Source: Opitutales bacterium (lineage in GTDB: Bacteria; Verrucomicrobiota; Verrucomicrobiia; Opitutales; Oceanipulchritudinaceae). Taken from it: DNA of 64,000 nucleotides. Position 1 is the first letter of the stretch, and the number at the start of each line of letters is the position of its first letter. This document shows, one piece after another, positions 39,514 through 48,687 of this stretch. The stretch spans positions 1-64,000 of the forward strand of contig SLNJ01000022.1 in assembly GCA_007133065.1 (NCBI GenBank), read 5' to 3'. A program made the position numbers and the translations under genes. The notes beneath the pieces were generated by a model. The model was not told the DNA's origin. It saw only the letters and a list, made by a program, of their open reading frames with translations, and ran no database searches.

Positions 39514-41643
39514 GTGCCGAAACCGTTCCGCCAGATTCGCTCGGCTTACCCCTGCGTTCTGCTCCTGCTCCCCGGGATGCTTGTTGGGCAGCCGCAGATC
39601 ACCTCGGACGAAAACTACTACGACCCGGACGCCCGGCAGATGGTATTTGTCGGAGACACCGTCCTCCTGTACGACGACGTCCGCCTTCAGGCCGAGGAAA
39701 TTCGCTACGACCGCAACACTGAGACCGCGACCGCCACCGGGAACGTTCGCGTGACGCACGAGGGGTTCCGCCTGGTCGCCGAACGCCTGGTCTACGATTT
39801 CCGCCGGCGCCACTTCGACGCCGAGAACTTCCGTCTCGGTTCGCCGCCGGTCTTCGCAGAGGGGCGCCGCATCTCCGGCACGATCGACGAAATTATGCTG
39901 GAGGAAGCGGCCATCTTTCCCGGCGAACCCTTTCCGCACTCCCCGCACATCACGGCTGAGACGGTTCGGGTGGTCGACGGCGAGCGCTTCGAGCTGGGCG
40001 GGCCACACTTCCTGCCTGGGACGGGGCGAGGGGTGAGACGCGGCTTCGCGCTGCCGCTCCCCGACTTCAGCAGCCCGGCTGGGGATCCCGGGATCCGGTT
40101 TCGCGGCGAAATCGGGTTTCGCAACAACCTCGGCGCTTATTTTCAGACCGACACGCTTCTCCCGGTAACCGATGGACTGCGCGCCGGCGGCGCGTTCGAC
40201 GCATACAGCGAGCGCGGGGTCCTCGCCGGCCCCTCCCTCCAATGGTTCGCCGAAACCCCGGATCATACTCGCACCACGACCATCGACAGCGGGTATATCC
40301 AGGACGGCGGAGGCCGCGGCACCGGTCGGCTCGGCGGACCGATTGGACGGGACCGCGCCTTCCTCTCACTCCGCCACCTCCAGCGCTACCGGGGGGAGCT
40401 CGCCCTCACCGCCAAGGTCGACTGGCTCGGCGATTCCGAGGTTCTGCGCGACTTCCGCGATCCGTGGTTTCGCGCGGACCAGCAGCCGGACAACTTCGTC
40501 GAAGCCTCCCACCTGTGGAGCGACACGCTGCTCAGCTTCTTCATCCGGTTCGACCCGAACGCCTTCCACTCCACCCTGGAGCGGCTCCCGGAGGTGCGGG
40601 TCGACCACCTTGGCACCGAGATACCGGGCACGGGGATCCGGCAGCAGTTCAGCCTGAGCTGGGCCCGCATGCGCGAGACGATCCGCGAGCCGCTTCCCGA
40701 AATGGAGATCTTCCGGCACGATGTGGACCGGTTCGACGCCTGGTACGCCGTGCGCCGGCCGATCGCCCTCGCTCGGTGGGCGAGCCTTACCCCGGTCGCC
40801 GGCGCACGCGCCACACGCTGGGCAAACGCCACGGGGATCGAAGACGCCTACACCCGCGAAATGGCGATGCTCGGCGCCGACCTCGAAATCCACGCCCATG
40901 CCGCATGGGAGGTCCGCAGCCGCTCCTGGCAAATCGACGGCCTGCGCCACCTCGTAAAACCGGTCGCCCAGTACCGCTGGCTCCCCGGCGGCCGCGGTGA
41001 CCCCGGCCGCGTGTTCGCGCTCGATCGCGCCTCCGCCGCCCCCTACCCCGCCCGCCTCGATTTCGCCTCCATGCGCGACATCGACCAGCTCGACGACCGC
41101 CACCTGCTTCGATTCGGCGTGGAGAACCTCCTTCAGACCCGCGCCGACGATTACGGCGCCCGCACCCTGCTCGAGGCCAACCTCCACCAGGAGCTCTACT
41201 TTAGCCGATCCGGTCCCACCGCCGGCGCAGGCGATCGCGACTGGTACGCCACCTACGCCCACGTCGCCATACACCCGGCCGCCTGGCTCGAGATCGAGTG
41301 GGAACAGAAGATGATCACCGAGTCCCTCCGCCGCGATGCCGACCGCGTCCGGGTCACCATCATCGACGGCGATGTCTGGCGCGCCTCCCTCTTCTCCGAG
41401 TTTCTCAAGAACTCCTACGAGCAGTACGGCGCCTCCGGATCCCTCCGGCTCACCGAGACCATCCAGGTCCTCGGTGAAATCCGTTTCGACGCCCGGATCT
41501 CCCGTCTCACCGAACAACGCTACGCCCTCCGCCACCAGATCAACCGCCACTGGGAAGTCGAATTCCAAGCCTCCGCCATCCGAGGCAGCACAAGAGAAGA
41601 CGACCTCCGCATCAGCGTCGGCCTGCGGTTCCTGGAGTTCTGA
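39514..41643 (+). CDS. lptD: LPS-assembly protein LptD
   Basis: Outer-membrane barrel that inserts LPS into the outer leaflet. The 709-residue precursor, starting at a GTG, has a signal peptide (CVLLLLPGMLVG), an OstA-type periplasmic domain (about 30-110, with YDDVRLQAEEIRYDRNTETATATG), and a C-terminal beta-barrel rich in alternating strands ending in aromatic RFLEF. I see no cysteine after the signal peptide, so the disulfide switch of E. coli LptD is absent. No LptE is adjacent. The next gene, on the same strand, is the caspase-like protein. Confidence 0.9.
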   Translation: MPKPFRQIRSAYPCVLLLLPGMLVGQPQITSDENYYDPDARQMVFVGDTVLLYDDVRLQAEEIRYDRNTETATATGNVRVTHEGFRLVAERLVYDFRRRHFDAENFRLGSPPVFAEGRRISGTIDEIMLEEAAIFPGEPFPHSPHITAETVRVVDGERFELGGPHFLPGTGRGVRRGFALPLPDFSSPAGDPGIRFRGEIGFRNNLGAYFQTDTLLPVTDGLRAGGAFDAYSERGVLAGPSLQWFAETPDHTRTTTIDSGYIQDGGGRGTGRLGGPIGRDRAFLSLRHLQRYRGELALTAKVDWLGDSEVLRDFRDPWFRADQQPDNFVEASHLWSDTLLSFFIRFDPNAFHSTLERLPEVRVDHLGTEIPGTGIRQQFSLSWARMRETIREPLPEMEIFRHDVDRFDAWYAVRRPIALARWASLTPVAGARATRWANATGIEDAYTREMAMLGADLEIHAHAAWEVRSRSWQIDGLRHLVKPVAQYRWLPGGRGDPGRVFALDRASAAPYPARLDFASMRDIDQLDDRHLLRFGVENLLQTRADDYGARTLLEANLHQELYFSRSGPTAGAGDRDWYATYAHVAIHPAAWLEIEWEQKMITESLRRDADRVRVTIIDGDVWRASLFSEFLKNSYEQYGASGSLRLTETIQVLGEIRFDARISRLTEQRYALRHQINRHWEVEFQASAIRGSTREDDLRISVGLRFLEF

Positions 41644-41882
41644 TTCGCGCGGACCCGGGTCATTTTTCACCCTGACGAGTTCTCTGAAAATCGCTTTCGT
41701 ACTCCGATAGCGTTTCAGCTTTTCGATCGAGGGGATGGCGCCGCCGTTGCGGGACGTCTGCGGCGCCGTTGCACGCGCGTCCCGCGCCTCTGCCGAAGGC
41801 GAAAAATACAGCGTCGACAGATCTCTTTCCGCTCCCTTTTATCTGCCTTGAATGCACGCCCTCCGCCTTCCGCCTTCCCCGC

Positions 41883-42461
41883 ATGGCCCGTAAAGCGATA
41901 TTCTGCCTGGAAGGTCTCTGGAACGAGAACCTTCGCGACCGGATGACGGTCCGGTATATGCTGGAGCTGGTGGAACGGCGCAACCGGGTGCCGTTCATCC
42001 ACCGGACGACGGGTACGGTGCCCGAGCTGGAGTTCTACCTGAGCAAGTGGACCCAATCCCGGTATGACAACTATCGAATCCTCTATTTCGCCTACCACGG
42101 GAAGCCCGGTCAAATTCAATTCGGCAAGGAGGGGTACACGCTCGATCAGTTAAGCCGGGTTCTCTGGGGCCAGTGCGGCAACTCAATTATCATCTTTTCC
42201 TCCTGCAGCACCCTCGATATCGATCTGCGGCGGATCAAACGATTCATCCGCGAGTCCAACGCCCTCGCGGTCTGCGGCTACCGGGTCGACGTCGACTGGA
42301 TGAAATCGTACGCCTTCGAACTTCTTCTCATGAGCGCCATGCAGGACAACGAGTTCTCCGGCCGCGGCATCCAGGCCATCAAGAACCGCATCCACCGTGA
42401 GATCGGAACCCTCGCCCGGGAACTCAAGTTCCACATGGTAACCAAGCGGGAGTTGATTTAG
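41883..42461 (+). CDS. predicted caspase-like (His-Cys) protein, possibly DUF6642
   Basis: A 192-residue soluble protein with no known role. Two hydrophobic strands end in likely catalytic residues: ILYFAYHG with His72 and IIIFSSCST with Cys108, 36 residues apart, the strand-HG / strand-C layout of the caspase/CHAT (clan CD) fold. It begins FCLEGLWNENL, which I recall from a family labelled DUF6642, but cannot confirm. No signal peptide and no adaptor or effector domain attached. It is 240 bases downstream of lptD and alone. Proteolytic activity is inferred. Confidence 0.65.
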   Translation: MARKAIFCLEGLWNENLRDRMTVRYMLELVERRNRVPFIHRTTGTVPELEFYLSKWTQSRYDNYRILYFAYHGKPGQIQFGKEGYTLDQLSRVLWGQCGNSIIIFSSCSTLDIDLRRIKRFIRESNALAVCGYRVDVDWMKSYAFELLLMSAMQDNEFSGRGIQAIKNRIHREIGTLARELKFHMVTKRELI

Positions 42462-42560
42462 GGGACGGCCGATGGCGCAGTTCGTTAGTGTCGAGGCCTG
42501 ATCAGTCAGCGTCACCCGTTTCAGAATTTCAGCGTTTCAGCCTTTCAGCTTCTTGAGTTG
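42461..42560. repeat. dispersed ~100-bp repeat, second copy with TTTCAGC octamers
   Basis: Octamers GTTTCAGA, ATTTCAGC, GTTTCAGC, CTTTCAGC at 42518-42549, in the same frame and order as the copy at 39.4 kb, with shared flanking GGGGACGG, GCCTGAT, CAGTC, CCCGTTTCAGAATTTCAGC and TTGAGTTG. It begins at the stop codon of the caspase-like gene. The stretch on to 42716 shows no gene. Confidence 0.75.
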
Positions 42561-42716
42561 CTCCGCTTCCATGCCCTCCAGACGGGCACGAATGGTACCC
42601 CGTCGCGGCGATTTACTATGGCATATCGTGTTATCCAGCTCACCTGCGACGGGTGGCCACCGTGGGAGCGACGGGTGGCCGCCGTGGAACGGGCAAGCCA
42701 GCGGCCACTGCCGCCC

Positions 42717-43502
42717 TCAGCCCTCGCGCTCGGTGCGTTCCTCTTCCGGAATCGCCTCGAGATAGACTTCCTCGAACAGATCGTCCTGGCGAACCTTGAT
42801 CCTCTCGATTCGGGTGAGCTCGAGGACGGCTAGGAAGGTGGCGACGAGGGTGGCGAGCGAGTATTTCTCGCCCTCGAAGATCTCGGAGAACGTGAAACGG
42901 GGTTTGTGCCGAAGGCAGTCGATGAGAAACTCCATGCGGCCGGCGATCGTGACGGTTTCGCCGTGGAGCTCCCCGACGGTCATTTTCTCGGCGAGGCGGC
43001 GCAGCACCTGGTTGAACGTGTTCCAGACGTCGATGCGATCGACCGGCTTCAGCGGGTGGGGAGCGAGATCGGCGGTCGACTCCGCGACCTGCCGGGGGAG
43101 CAGATCCTGCGCGTCGCGGATGAGCCGCTCGACCCCGGCAGCGGCCTCCTTGAATTTCTTATACTCGATAAGCTGCTGCACCAATTCCCACCGGGGGTCG
43201 ACCTCCTCGTCGCCCTTCTCCTCCTCGGGCGGTTGCTCGTCCTGGGGGAGGAGCATGCGGCTCTTGATGTGCATGAGCGTGGCGGCCATGACGAAGAACT
43301 CGCCTGCGATCTCCAGGTTGAGCTTCTCCATCCCGTAGAGCACCGCGAGGTACTGATCGGTCACGGTATCGATCGGGATATCGTAGATCTCGATTTCGTG
43401 CTTGCGGATCAGAAACAGGAGCAAATCAAGGGGCCCCTCGAATACGGGCAACCGGATCGGATAATCAACCGCCGGAACAGTGCTGTCTTGAAGATCGGGC
43501 AT
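42717..43502 (-). CDS. scpA: segregation and condensation protein A
   Basis: Kleisin subunit that joins the SMC heads. The 261-residue protein shows the strongly conserved FEGPLDLLLFLIRKHEIEIYDI at residues 21-42, AGEFFVMAATLMHIKSRMLLP, and a C-terminal winged-helix part with TFLAVLEL. An acidic linker (EEEKGDEEVD) is in the middle. scpB, the usual neighbour, is not adjacent. Confidence 0.93.
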   Translation of the reverse strand: MPDLQDSTVPAVDYPIRLPVFEGPLDLLLFLIRKHEIEIYDIPIDTVTDQYLAVLYGMEKLNLEIAGEFFVMAATLMHIKSRMLLPQDEQPPEEEKGDEEVDPRWELVQQLIEYKKFKEAAAGVERLIRDAQDLLPRQVAESTADLAPHPLKPVDRIDVWNTFNQVLRRLAEKMTVGELHGETVTIAGRMEFLIDCLRHKPRFTFSEIFEGEKYSLATLVATFLAVLELTRIERIKVRQDDLFEEVYLEAIPEEERTEREG

Positions 43503-43639
43503 GACGTCGAGTCTCGTGGTAGATGGTTTTCGTGCTTCGCACGAGGTCTTTTTCAGAGCATTTCAGGGTTTATACGGTTTTTCTGCAATACCCTGAAACA
43601 CCGGCTCTTCTCGAGTTTTCGCGGCAGAGCGCGTTATTT

Positions 43640-44665
43640 CTACCGTTCTTGCGCGCCTTTTCCGGCAAGAAATCTCTGCGGGTAAATCGTTCGATACGGT
43701 TCCCCAAAGAGGCGTCGGTGGACAAGATTGTTGCGGTAGAGCTCCCAGTCCCACCGGCCGATTCGCCGGAGGAACAGGGTGACGAATGAGGAGGTAATGA
43801 CGATGAACGTGGAGTAGAGAATAGGAAGCCACAGGATCTGACTCTGTAAGGGGTCGCGAAAACTGAGCAGGATGACCGCAAAGGCGAGCGGCCCGTTCTG
43901 AATTCCGGTTTCCAGCGATATCGCACGTTTGTAACGCGGCGGAAGGCGCGAGAGCGTCGCCATTCCGTACCCAAAACAGAATCCGAGTAATCCGACACAC
44001 ACGGCAGCCGCGTACAGCTGCCATGGAGTCTGGAGAAAAAGGCCCGTGTGACGTGTGAACACCGAACACACGAGGAAGAGGATGACGATGATCGCCATGA
44101 AGCCTGCCGTATCCTCGGCCGCCTTGGCCCAACCCGGAGACTTCCACAGCAACAGCATCCCTCCGGCTACGGGGACCAGCACCAGCAGGAGCGAGACGAT
44201 GATGTTACGATACGGAATAACGAACCCGTCGTCCGATCCCGCCGCGCGCATTTCAGCGTCGATCTGCGCCGCGAAACCCGAGGCGTAGAGCTCAAGCAGG
44301 AGGGGCATCATCACCAGGGCGAGAACGGTGGAGGCCGCTGTCATCGAAACACTGAGCGCCACGGACCCGCGCGCGAAATACGCAAACATGTTGGAGGTCG
44401 TACCACCGGGAAGGCATCCGACGATGATCAACGCAATCGCAAACGGTGGAGCGAGTTGCAGCAGATGTGCGAGCGTGAACGCGACCAGCGGCATGACTCC
44501 GAACTGGGAAAGGAACCCAATCAGCATCCCGCGGGGACGCCGTAAGGCGCTGCGAAAGTCGCCCGGCTTGAGGGTCGCGCCCATCCCGAACATAATGATC
44601 AGAATCATGAGCCCCAGAAACGCCTGTTCAAACGGATTCAGCAACTGTTGGTCGATCTCAATCAT
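43640..44665 (-). CDS. BASS-family sodium-dependent transporter
   Basis: A 341-residue membrane protein with about nine helices, matching the bile acid:sodium symporter family: LKPGDFRSALRRPRG, GFLSQFGVMPLVAF, and GCLPGGTTSNMFAYFARG, the sodium-site segment of the family. Substrate could be a bile acid, a 2-oxoacid or another organic anion. Its ATG overlaps the stop of the acyl-CoA ligase by 4 bases, so the pair is coupled and may handle one organic acid. Confidence 0.88.
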   Translation of the reverse strand: MIEIDQQLLNPFEQAFLGLMILIIMFGMGATLKPGDFRSALRRPRGMLIGFLSQFGVMPLVAFTLAHLLQLAPPFAIALIIVGCLPGGTTSNMFAYFARGSVALSVSMTAASTVLALVMMPLLLELYASGFAAQIDAEMRAAGSDDGFVIPYRNIIVSLLLVLVPVAGGMLLLWKSPGWAKAAEDTAGFMAIIVILFLVCSVFTRHTGLFLQTPWQLYAAAVCVGLLGFCFGYGMATLSRLPPRYKRAISLETGIQNGPLAFAVILLSFRDPLQSQILWLPILYSTFIVITSSFVTLFLRRIGRWDWELYRNNLVHRRLFGEPYRTIYPQRFLAGKGAQER

Positions 44666-46602
44666 CGGAAAACGGGGGTGCGGCGGGCGCCGTAGAGATC
44701 CTCGATCTCCTCGCGAAAATCTTCGCTGACGACGTGGCGCTTCAGTTTGAACAGGTTGGTCAACTCGCGTCCCACTTCAAACGGTTTCGGAAGCAACCGG
44801 AACGCACCGATTCGCTCATAGGCCTTAAAGCCGGTGCCGGGCGAAACAAGGGCGCGAAGCTCATCGCCCATCAACCTGCGCGCCTCGGGCATCTTCGCAA
44901 GGGTTTCCAAGGAGTCAGCCTGGACGCCACGCGCGACAAACCCTTCGACGCTCGGAACAATCAATGCTCCGAGGTACCTGCGATCCTGACCGACCAGCAT
45001 GCATTGCTCGATCAAATCCGATTGCCCCAGGCAAATCTCAATCGGAGCCGGATCGATATTTTCGCCGTTGGCGAGCACGATGGTCTCCTTGCATCGGCCC
45101 ATGATTCTCAGACAATCATTGAACGTGACCATTCCGATATCGCCGGTGTGAAACCAGCCGTCCCGGATCGCCGCGTCGGTCGCGCCCGACTGGCGGTAGT
45201 ACCCGGACATCACTTGCGGACCGCACACCGCAATCTCTCCCTTCAGGCCGCGACCGCCATCCCGGCGCGATGGATCGGGATAGAGGGTTCTGCCGCTCTC
45301 CAGGCAGACAATACGCACCTGCGTCCCCGGGATCACCGGCCCCACCGTACCGATGACCAGACGCTTCGGCGTGCGGACGGCAACGACCGGCGCGGTTTCC
45401 GTCAACCCGTAACCTTCAAGAACGGGGATTCCAAGAAAGTTGAAAAACTCGTCCACCTCGCGGGACAGAGCCCCGCCCCCGCTCACGGAACCTTTGAACG
45501 CCCCCCCGACAACGAGGCGCAACCGCTCAAGAACCGCCGCGTTGAAAAATCCGTAGGGGGCCAGCAATACCAGCCAGCGCAACCCGTGCAGCGCGGTGAG
45601 CACCGCCTTCCGCGAAAGCGAACGCCCCTCGGTGTCCAGCTCCCTGTCCGTCAGGTAGAACACCGATCCCTTGTAAAGGCGGCTCAAAGAGTAAGCCGCG
45701 TGAAATAGCGCCCGGCGCACGGGATGCTGTGTCTTGACCCGCTTGAGAATCCGCTGGTGTATTCCCTCCCACATGCGAGGGGCCGATCCCATGAACGTCG
45801 GCTCCACATCCGACATGTCTTCGCTCAGGCTCCGGACGCTTGAATAATATGTACAGCATCCCCGGCTGATCGCCAGCATTTCGAAAACCCGTTCGAAAAT
45901 GTGCCACACCGGAAGGATTGAAACGATCCGGTCCGTACACGTCACCGGCAGTGGAATGCTCTCAAGCTGCGAGATCATGTTCGTATGCGTGAGCATAACC
46001 CCCTTGGGTTCGCCGGTAGTGCCGGAGGTATAGATCAATGTGAACAGATCATCGGGCCGGACGGCCTCAATCCGCCCCTCAGCCCGGCGATCGCCTTCCG
46101 CGCGCAGTTCGCGCCCGAGCTGAATGACAGATTCCAGACGGCGGACACCTTTAGCCGGAGTCTGGGACGCGTCCATCAGGACGATCTCACGTAGCCCCGG
46201 GACCTCCGCTCGCAGGCGCAGAACCCGCTCCTGCATATGCACGGTCTCGACGAAGACAACCGCAACCTTTGCGTGATTCAGGATATACCGGATCTCCCCG
46301 TCGGTGACGTCGCGTCCGCGCGGCACATTCACTGCCCCGCAAAGCTGAATCGCATAATCCGTAACAATCCACTCCAGGCGATTGTCCGCCAGCACGCCCA
46401 CGTGCTCGCGCGCGCGAACCCCCAGATCGATCAATGCCGTCGCAACCGCAATCCCTGTCTGATAGAGCTCCCGAAAACTCGTCGGACGCCATTGCTTTCT
46501 CCGAATTCGCGTGGCAAACGCGGGCATTTCTCCGTAAACCGCAGCTGCCTCGCGGTACATCGCGGCCAGGTGGGGTGCGGTGATTCGAAAGATATCCCTC
46601 AC
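44662..46602 (-). CDS. long-chain acyl-CoA ligase (AMP-forming)
   Basis: A 646-residue adenylate-forming enzyme. Visible: AMP-binding loop YTSGTTGEPKGVMLTHTN, then GYGLTETAPV, DGWFHTGDIG, and the late GRCKETIVLANGENIDP motif. Size and motifs match bacterial long-chain acyl-CoA synthetases (FAA1/FadD15 type), activating fatty acids with ATP and CoA. Coupled to the downstream BASS transporter; together they may import and activate an acid. Its start region holds no obvious ribosome-binding site. Confidence 0.9.
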   Translation of the reverse strand: MRDIFRITAPHLAAMYREAAAVYGEMPAFATRIRRKQWRPTSFRELYQTGIAVATALIDLGVRAREHVGVLADNRLEWIVTDYAIQLCGAVNVPRGRDVTDGEIRYILNHAKVAVVFVETVHMQERVLRLRAEVPGLREIVLMDASQTPAKGVRRLESVIQLGRELRAEGDRRAEGRIEAVRPDDLFTLIYTSGTTGEPKGVMLTHTNMISQLESIPLPVTCTDRIVSILPVWHIFERVFEMLAISRGCCTYYSSVRSLSEDMSDVEPTFMGSAPRMWEGIHQRILKRVKTQHPVRRALFHAAYSLSRLYKGSVFYLTDRELDTEGRSLSRKAVLTALHGLRWLVLLAPYGFFNAAVLERLRLVVGGAFKGSVSGGGALSREVDEFFNFLGIPVLEGYGLTETAPVVAVRTPKRLVIGTVGPVIPGTQVRIVCLESGRTLYPDPSRRDGGRGLKGEIAVCGPQVMSGYYRQSGATDAAIRDGWFHTGDIGMVTFNDCLRIMGRCKETIVLANGENIDPAPIEICLGQSDLIEQCMLVGQDRRYLGALIVPSVEGFVARGVQADSLETLAKMPEARRLMGDELRALVSPGTGFKAYERIGAFRLLPKPFEVGRELTNLFKLKRHVVSEDFREEIEDLYGARRTPVFR

Positions 46603-46917
46603 GACGGATCAATGAACAACGGGTTGCCCCGAGCATTCGTGCGACCCATCACGGCCGCCCTGAACGAGCCGTCCGTACGGAATCATGATATGACTTGCGT
46701 GCGCCATTATGACCGTCCTACGACGCAACCGATTCCGCCGCAAGCCCGGAAATCCGGCGCAGGATGTGGAGGGTGTAATAAAAAGTGGTGGGGAATCGGA
46801 AAAACGGTTGGAAACGCTTGGATGTCTACACGATTCCCCAACTTCAACGACACCCGGACTCGGCTAAGGATTTCGACGCAAGCCGTCGGTTCCGGTAGCG
46901 GTAGCGAAAAGACGCCG
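46603..46917. other. gene-free spacer with inverted repeats
   Basis: No gene seen. An inverted repeat (GTGGGGAATCG at 46788-46798 and CGATTCCCCA at 46831-46840) is separated by 32 bases. It lies upstream of the acyl-CoA ligase and could be an operator or remnant. Confidence 0.5.
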
Positions 46918-46923
46918 CTACCG
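46899..46923 (-). terminator. hairpin overlapping the Rrf2-gene stop
   Basis: CGGTAGCG and CGCTACCG make an 8-bp stem with a 9-base loop, spanning the stop codon of the Rrf2-type gene. No uridine tract follows, so termination is uncertain. Confidence 0.3.
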
Positions 46924-47394
46924 TCCGCGCACCTTCCGGCCTGCGCTCTCGGTTCCTTCACCGGACAAAAGCTGCGTCGCCCATCCGGTTCCTTCGAACT
47001 CCTTCACCTGGTCGAGCGTCGTGCTGGCCAACGTCGTCCGGATCTGTTCGCGCGTCCGCTTCCAGAACTCGTGCGTCGGACAACTCCGCTCATCGGAGCA
47101 CTCCTCCAGCCCGAGCAGGCACCGCCCGAGCCACTCGGGCCCATCAATCGCGTCGCTGATCTCCAACAGCGTTATCGAGTCGGGTTCGCGGGCGAGCACC
47201 ACGCCCCCTTTGACACCGCGCTTGGTGCGCAGGAGGCCTGAACGACCCAGCTTGTGCACCGTTTTCGAAAGGTAGGCGGGAGTCACGCCCGTCTCCTCGG
47301 CAACCTTCTTGACCTGCCCCGGTGTCCCATCCGGACCCTCCAAGCGGCTCATCGCGAGAATCGCGTAACCGGTCGTCTGTGATACACTGAACAC
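46918..47394 (-). CDS. Rrf2-family transcriptional regulator with Fe-S-type cysteines
   Basis: A 158-residue winged-helix regulator: MFSVSQTTGYAILAM, PAYLSKTVHKLGRSGLL and the wing RGVKGGVVLAR of the Rrf2/IscR/NsrR family. Three cysteines in CLLGLEECSDERSC (CX6CX5C) match the loop that holds an iron-sulfur cluster in NsrR/RsrR-type members. It therefore probably senses nitric oxide, redox state or Fe-S supply. Targets unknown; it diverges from queC. The tail is basic (RKVRGR). Confidence 0.88.
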   Translation of the reverse strand: MFSVSQTTGYAILAMSRLEGPDGTPGQVKKVAEETGVTPAYLSKTVHKLGRSGLLRTKRGVKGGVVLAREPDSITLLEISDAIDGPEWLGRCLLGLEECSDERSCPTHEFWKRTREQIRTTLASTTLDQVKEFEGTGWATQLLSGEGTESAGRKVRGR

Positions 47395-47535
47395 ACCTGC
47401 ATCATTTCAGTTCGCTGATGCGTGGCGAGAAAAAACGCACGAGGTCAACCATTGCACCGTTCATCCGCCATCCCTCCCGCTTCCCTCCGAATAGGACTTG
47501 ATGCCCGCTCGGCGGTATGGGAGACTTGCCGGTTC

Positions 47536-48249
47536 ATGAAAGCGGTCCTCGTATACTCCGGCGGTCTCGACTCCACCGTGCTGCTCTACCGGATGCTCGG
47601 CGAAGGACACGTTGTCCTCGCGCTCTCCGTCGACTACGGTCAACGCCACCGCAGGGAGCTCGATTGCGCACGCGCGATCGCCCTTGAGTGCGGAGCCCGG
47701 CACGAAGTCGCCGATCTTTCGGCGCTCGCGAGGCTGCTTCCCGGCAACAGTCTCACCGATCGGGCGGTCGCTGTCCCCCATGGACCCTACACCGAGGCGA
47801 CGATGAAATCCACCATCGTCCCGAACCGGAACATGATCCTGCTTTCCGTCGCCGCCGCCTGGGCGATCGCCGAGCGGGCCGACTGCGTCGCCTACGCCGC
47901 GCACGGCGGCGACCATGCCGTCTACCCGGATTGCCGCGAAGGATTTGCGCGGGCGCTCGACGGTGCGATTCGGCTGGCCGACTGGCACAGCGTCTCGCTC
48001 CACCGTCCCTTCGTAGGGCTCGAGAAATCCGATCTGGTGCGGATGGGAGCTGAATGGCGCGTTCCGTTCGAACGAACGTGGTCCTGCTACGAGGGCGGCG
48101 CGCACCACTGCGGCCGCTGCGGAACCTGTGTGGAACGCCGGGAAGCATTCCTTCGGGCGAATGTGTCCGATCCCACGGTGTACGCCCCGGACGCGCCATC
48201 GCCCGCGCTCGAACAGAACGCCGACCATGGGAAGGAGTCCCCATGCTGA
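47536..48249 (+). CDS. queC: 7-cyano-7-deazaguanine synthase QueC
   Basis: Makes preQ0 from carboxy-deazaguanine with ATP and ammonia, last step of the three-gene set here. The 237-residue protein has the PP-loop YSGGLDST at residues 7-14, [12 protein letters not shown], and the zinc site [15 protein letters not shown] (CX7CX2CX2C). Start at [10 protein letters not shown]; the frame is open further up without match. The 3' end overlaps queD by 7 bases. Confidence 0.96.
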   Translation: MKAVLVYSGGLDSTVLLYRMLGEGHVVLALSVDYGQRHRRELDCARAIALECGARHEVADLSALARLLPGNSLTDRAVAVPHGPYTEATMKSTIVPNRNMILLSVAAAWAIAERADCVAYAAHGGDHAVYPDCREGFARALDGAIRLADWHSVSLHRPFVGLEKSDLVRMGAEWRVPFERTWSCYEGGAHHCGRCGTCVERREAFLRANVSDPTVYAPDAPSPALEQNADHGKESPC

Positions 48250-48683
48250 CTTGCTCAAAATCCTACATCGATATCCCGTTCGCCCACCGGCAGCACCGCC
48301 ACACGGGACACTGCTCGTTCATCCACGGACACAATTGGAGCATCAGGCTGACCTTTGCATGCCGTGAACGCGATGCGAACGGATTTGTTGTCGACTTCGG
48401 AGATCTGCGTTACATCAGGGATTGGATCGATGCGCACCTCGATCACGCCTGCCTCTTCAATGAGGACGATCCAGAGCGGGAAACCCTTGTCCGAACCCTT
48501 CCCGGAGCATGGAAAGCCTACACGCTCCCGTGCTGCTCCGCCGAAGGAATCGCCGAACACTTGTACTCCATATTCGATCCAATGGTGCAACAGCATACGG
48601 CGGGACGGGCTTACGTGCAATCGATCGAAGTCCGCGAGGATAGCCGAAACGCAGCACGATACCAACCGGATCGCAAGGACTAA
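48243..48683 (+). CDS. queD: 6-carboxy-5,6,7,8-tetrahydropterin synthase QueD
   Basis: Converts dihydroneopterin triphosphate to carboxy-tetrahydropterin. The 146-residue protein shows zinc ligands and active-site Cys in [11 protein letters not shown] (Cys, three residues, HGH) and [10 protein letters not shown], then LDHACLF with the third conserved His. Overlaps queC, and queE follows after 4 bases, so the three are one operon. Length is at the long end due to an extended C-terminal part. Confidence 0.95.
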   Translation: MLTCSKSYIDIPFAHRQHRHTGHCSFIHGHNWSIRLTFACRERDANGFVVDFGDLRYIRDWIDAHLDHACLFNEDDPERETLVRTLPGAWKAYTLPCCSAEGIAEHLYSIFDPMVQQHTAGRAYVQSIEVREDSRNAARYQPDRKD

Positions 48684-48687
48684 CGCA

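Noticed and set aside
40366-41670. 434-codon open frame opposite lptD
   Set aside because: Acidic, repetitive translation typical of the complement of a beta-barrel gene; lptD itself is convincing.
39319-42560. TTTCAGC repeats as a CRISPR array
   Set aside because: The period is 8 bases with no unique spacers, and no cas genes are in the window.
47395-47535. preQ1 riboswitch in front of queC
   Set aside because: No preQ1-I or preQ1-II core pattern could be found in this leader by eye.
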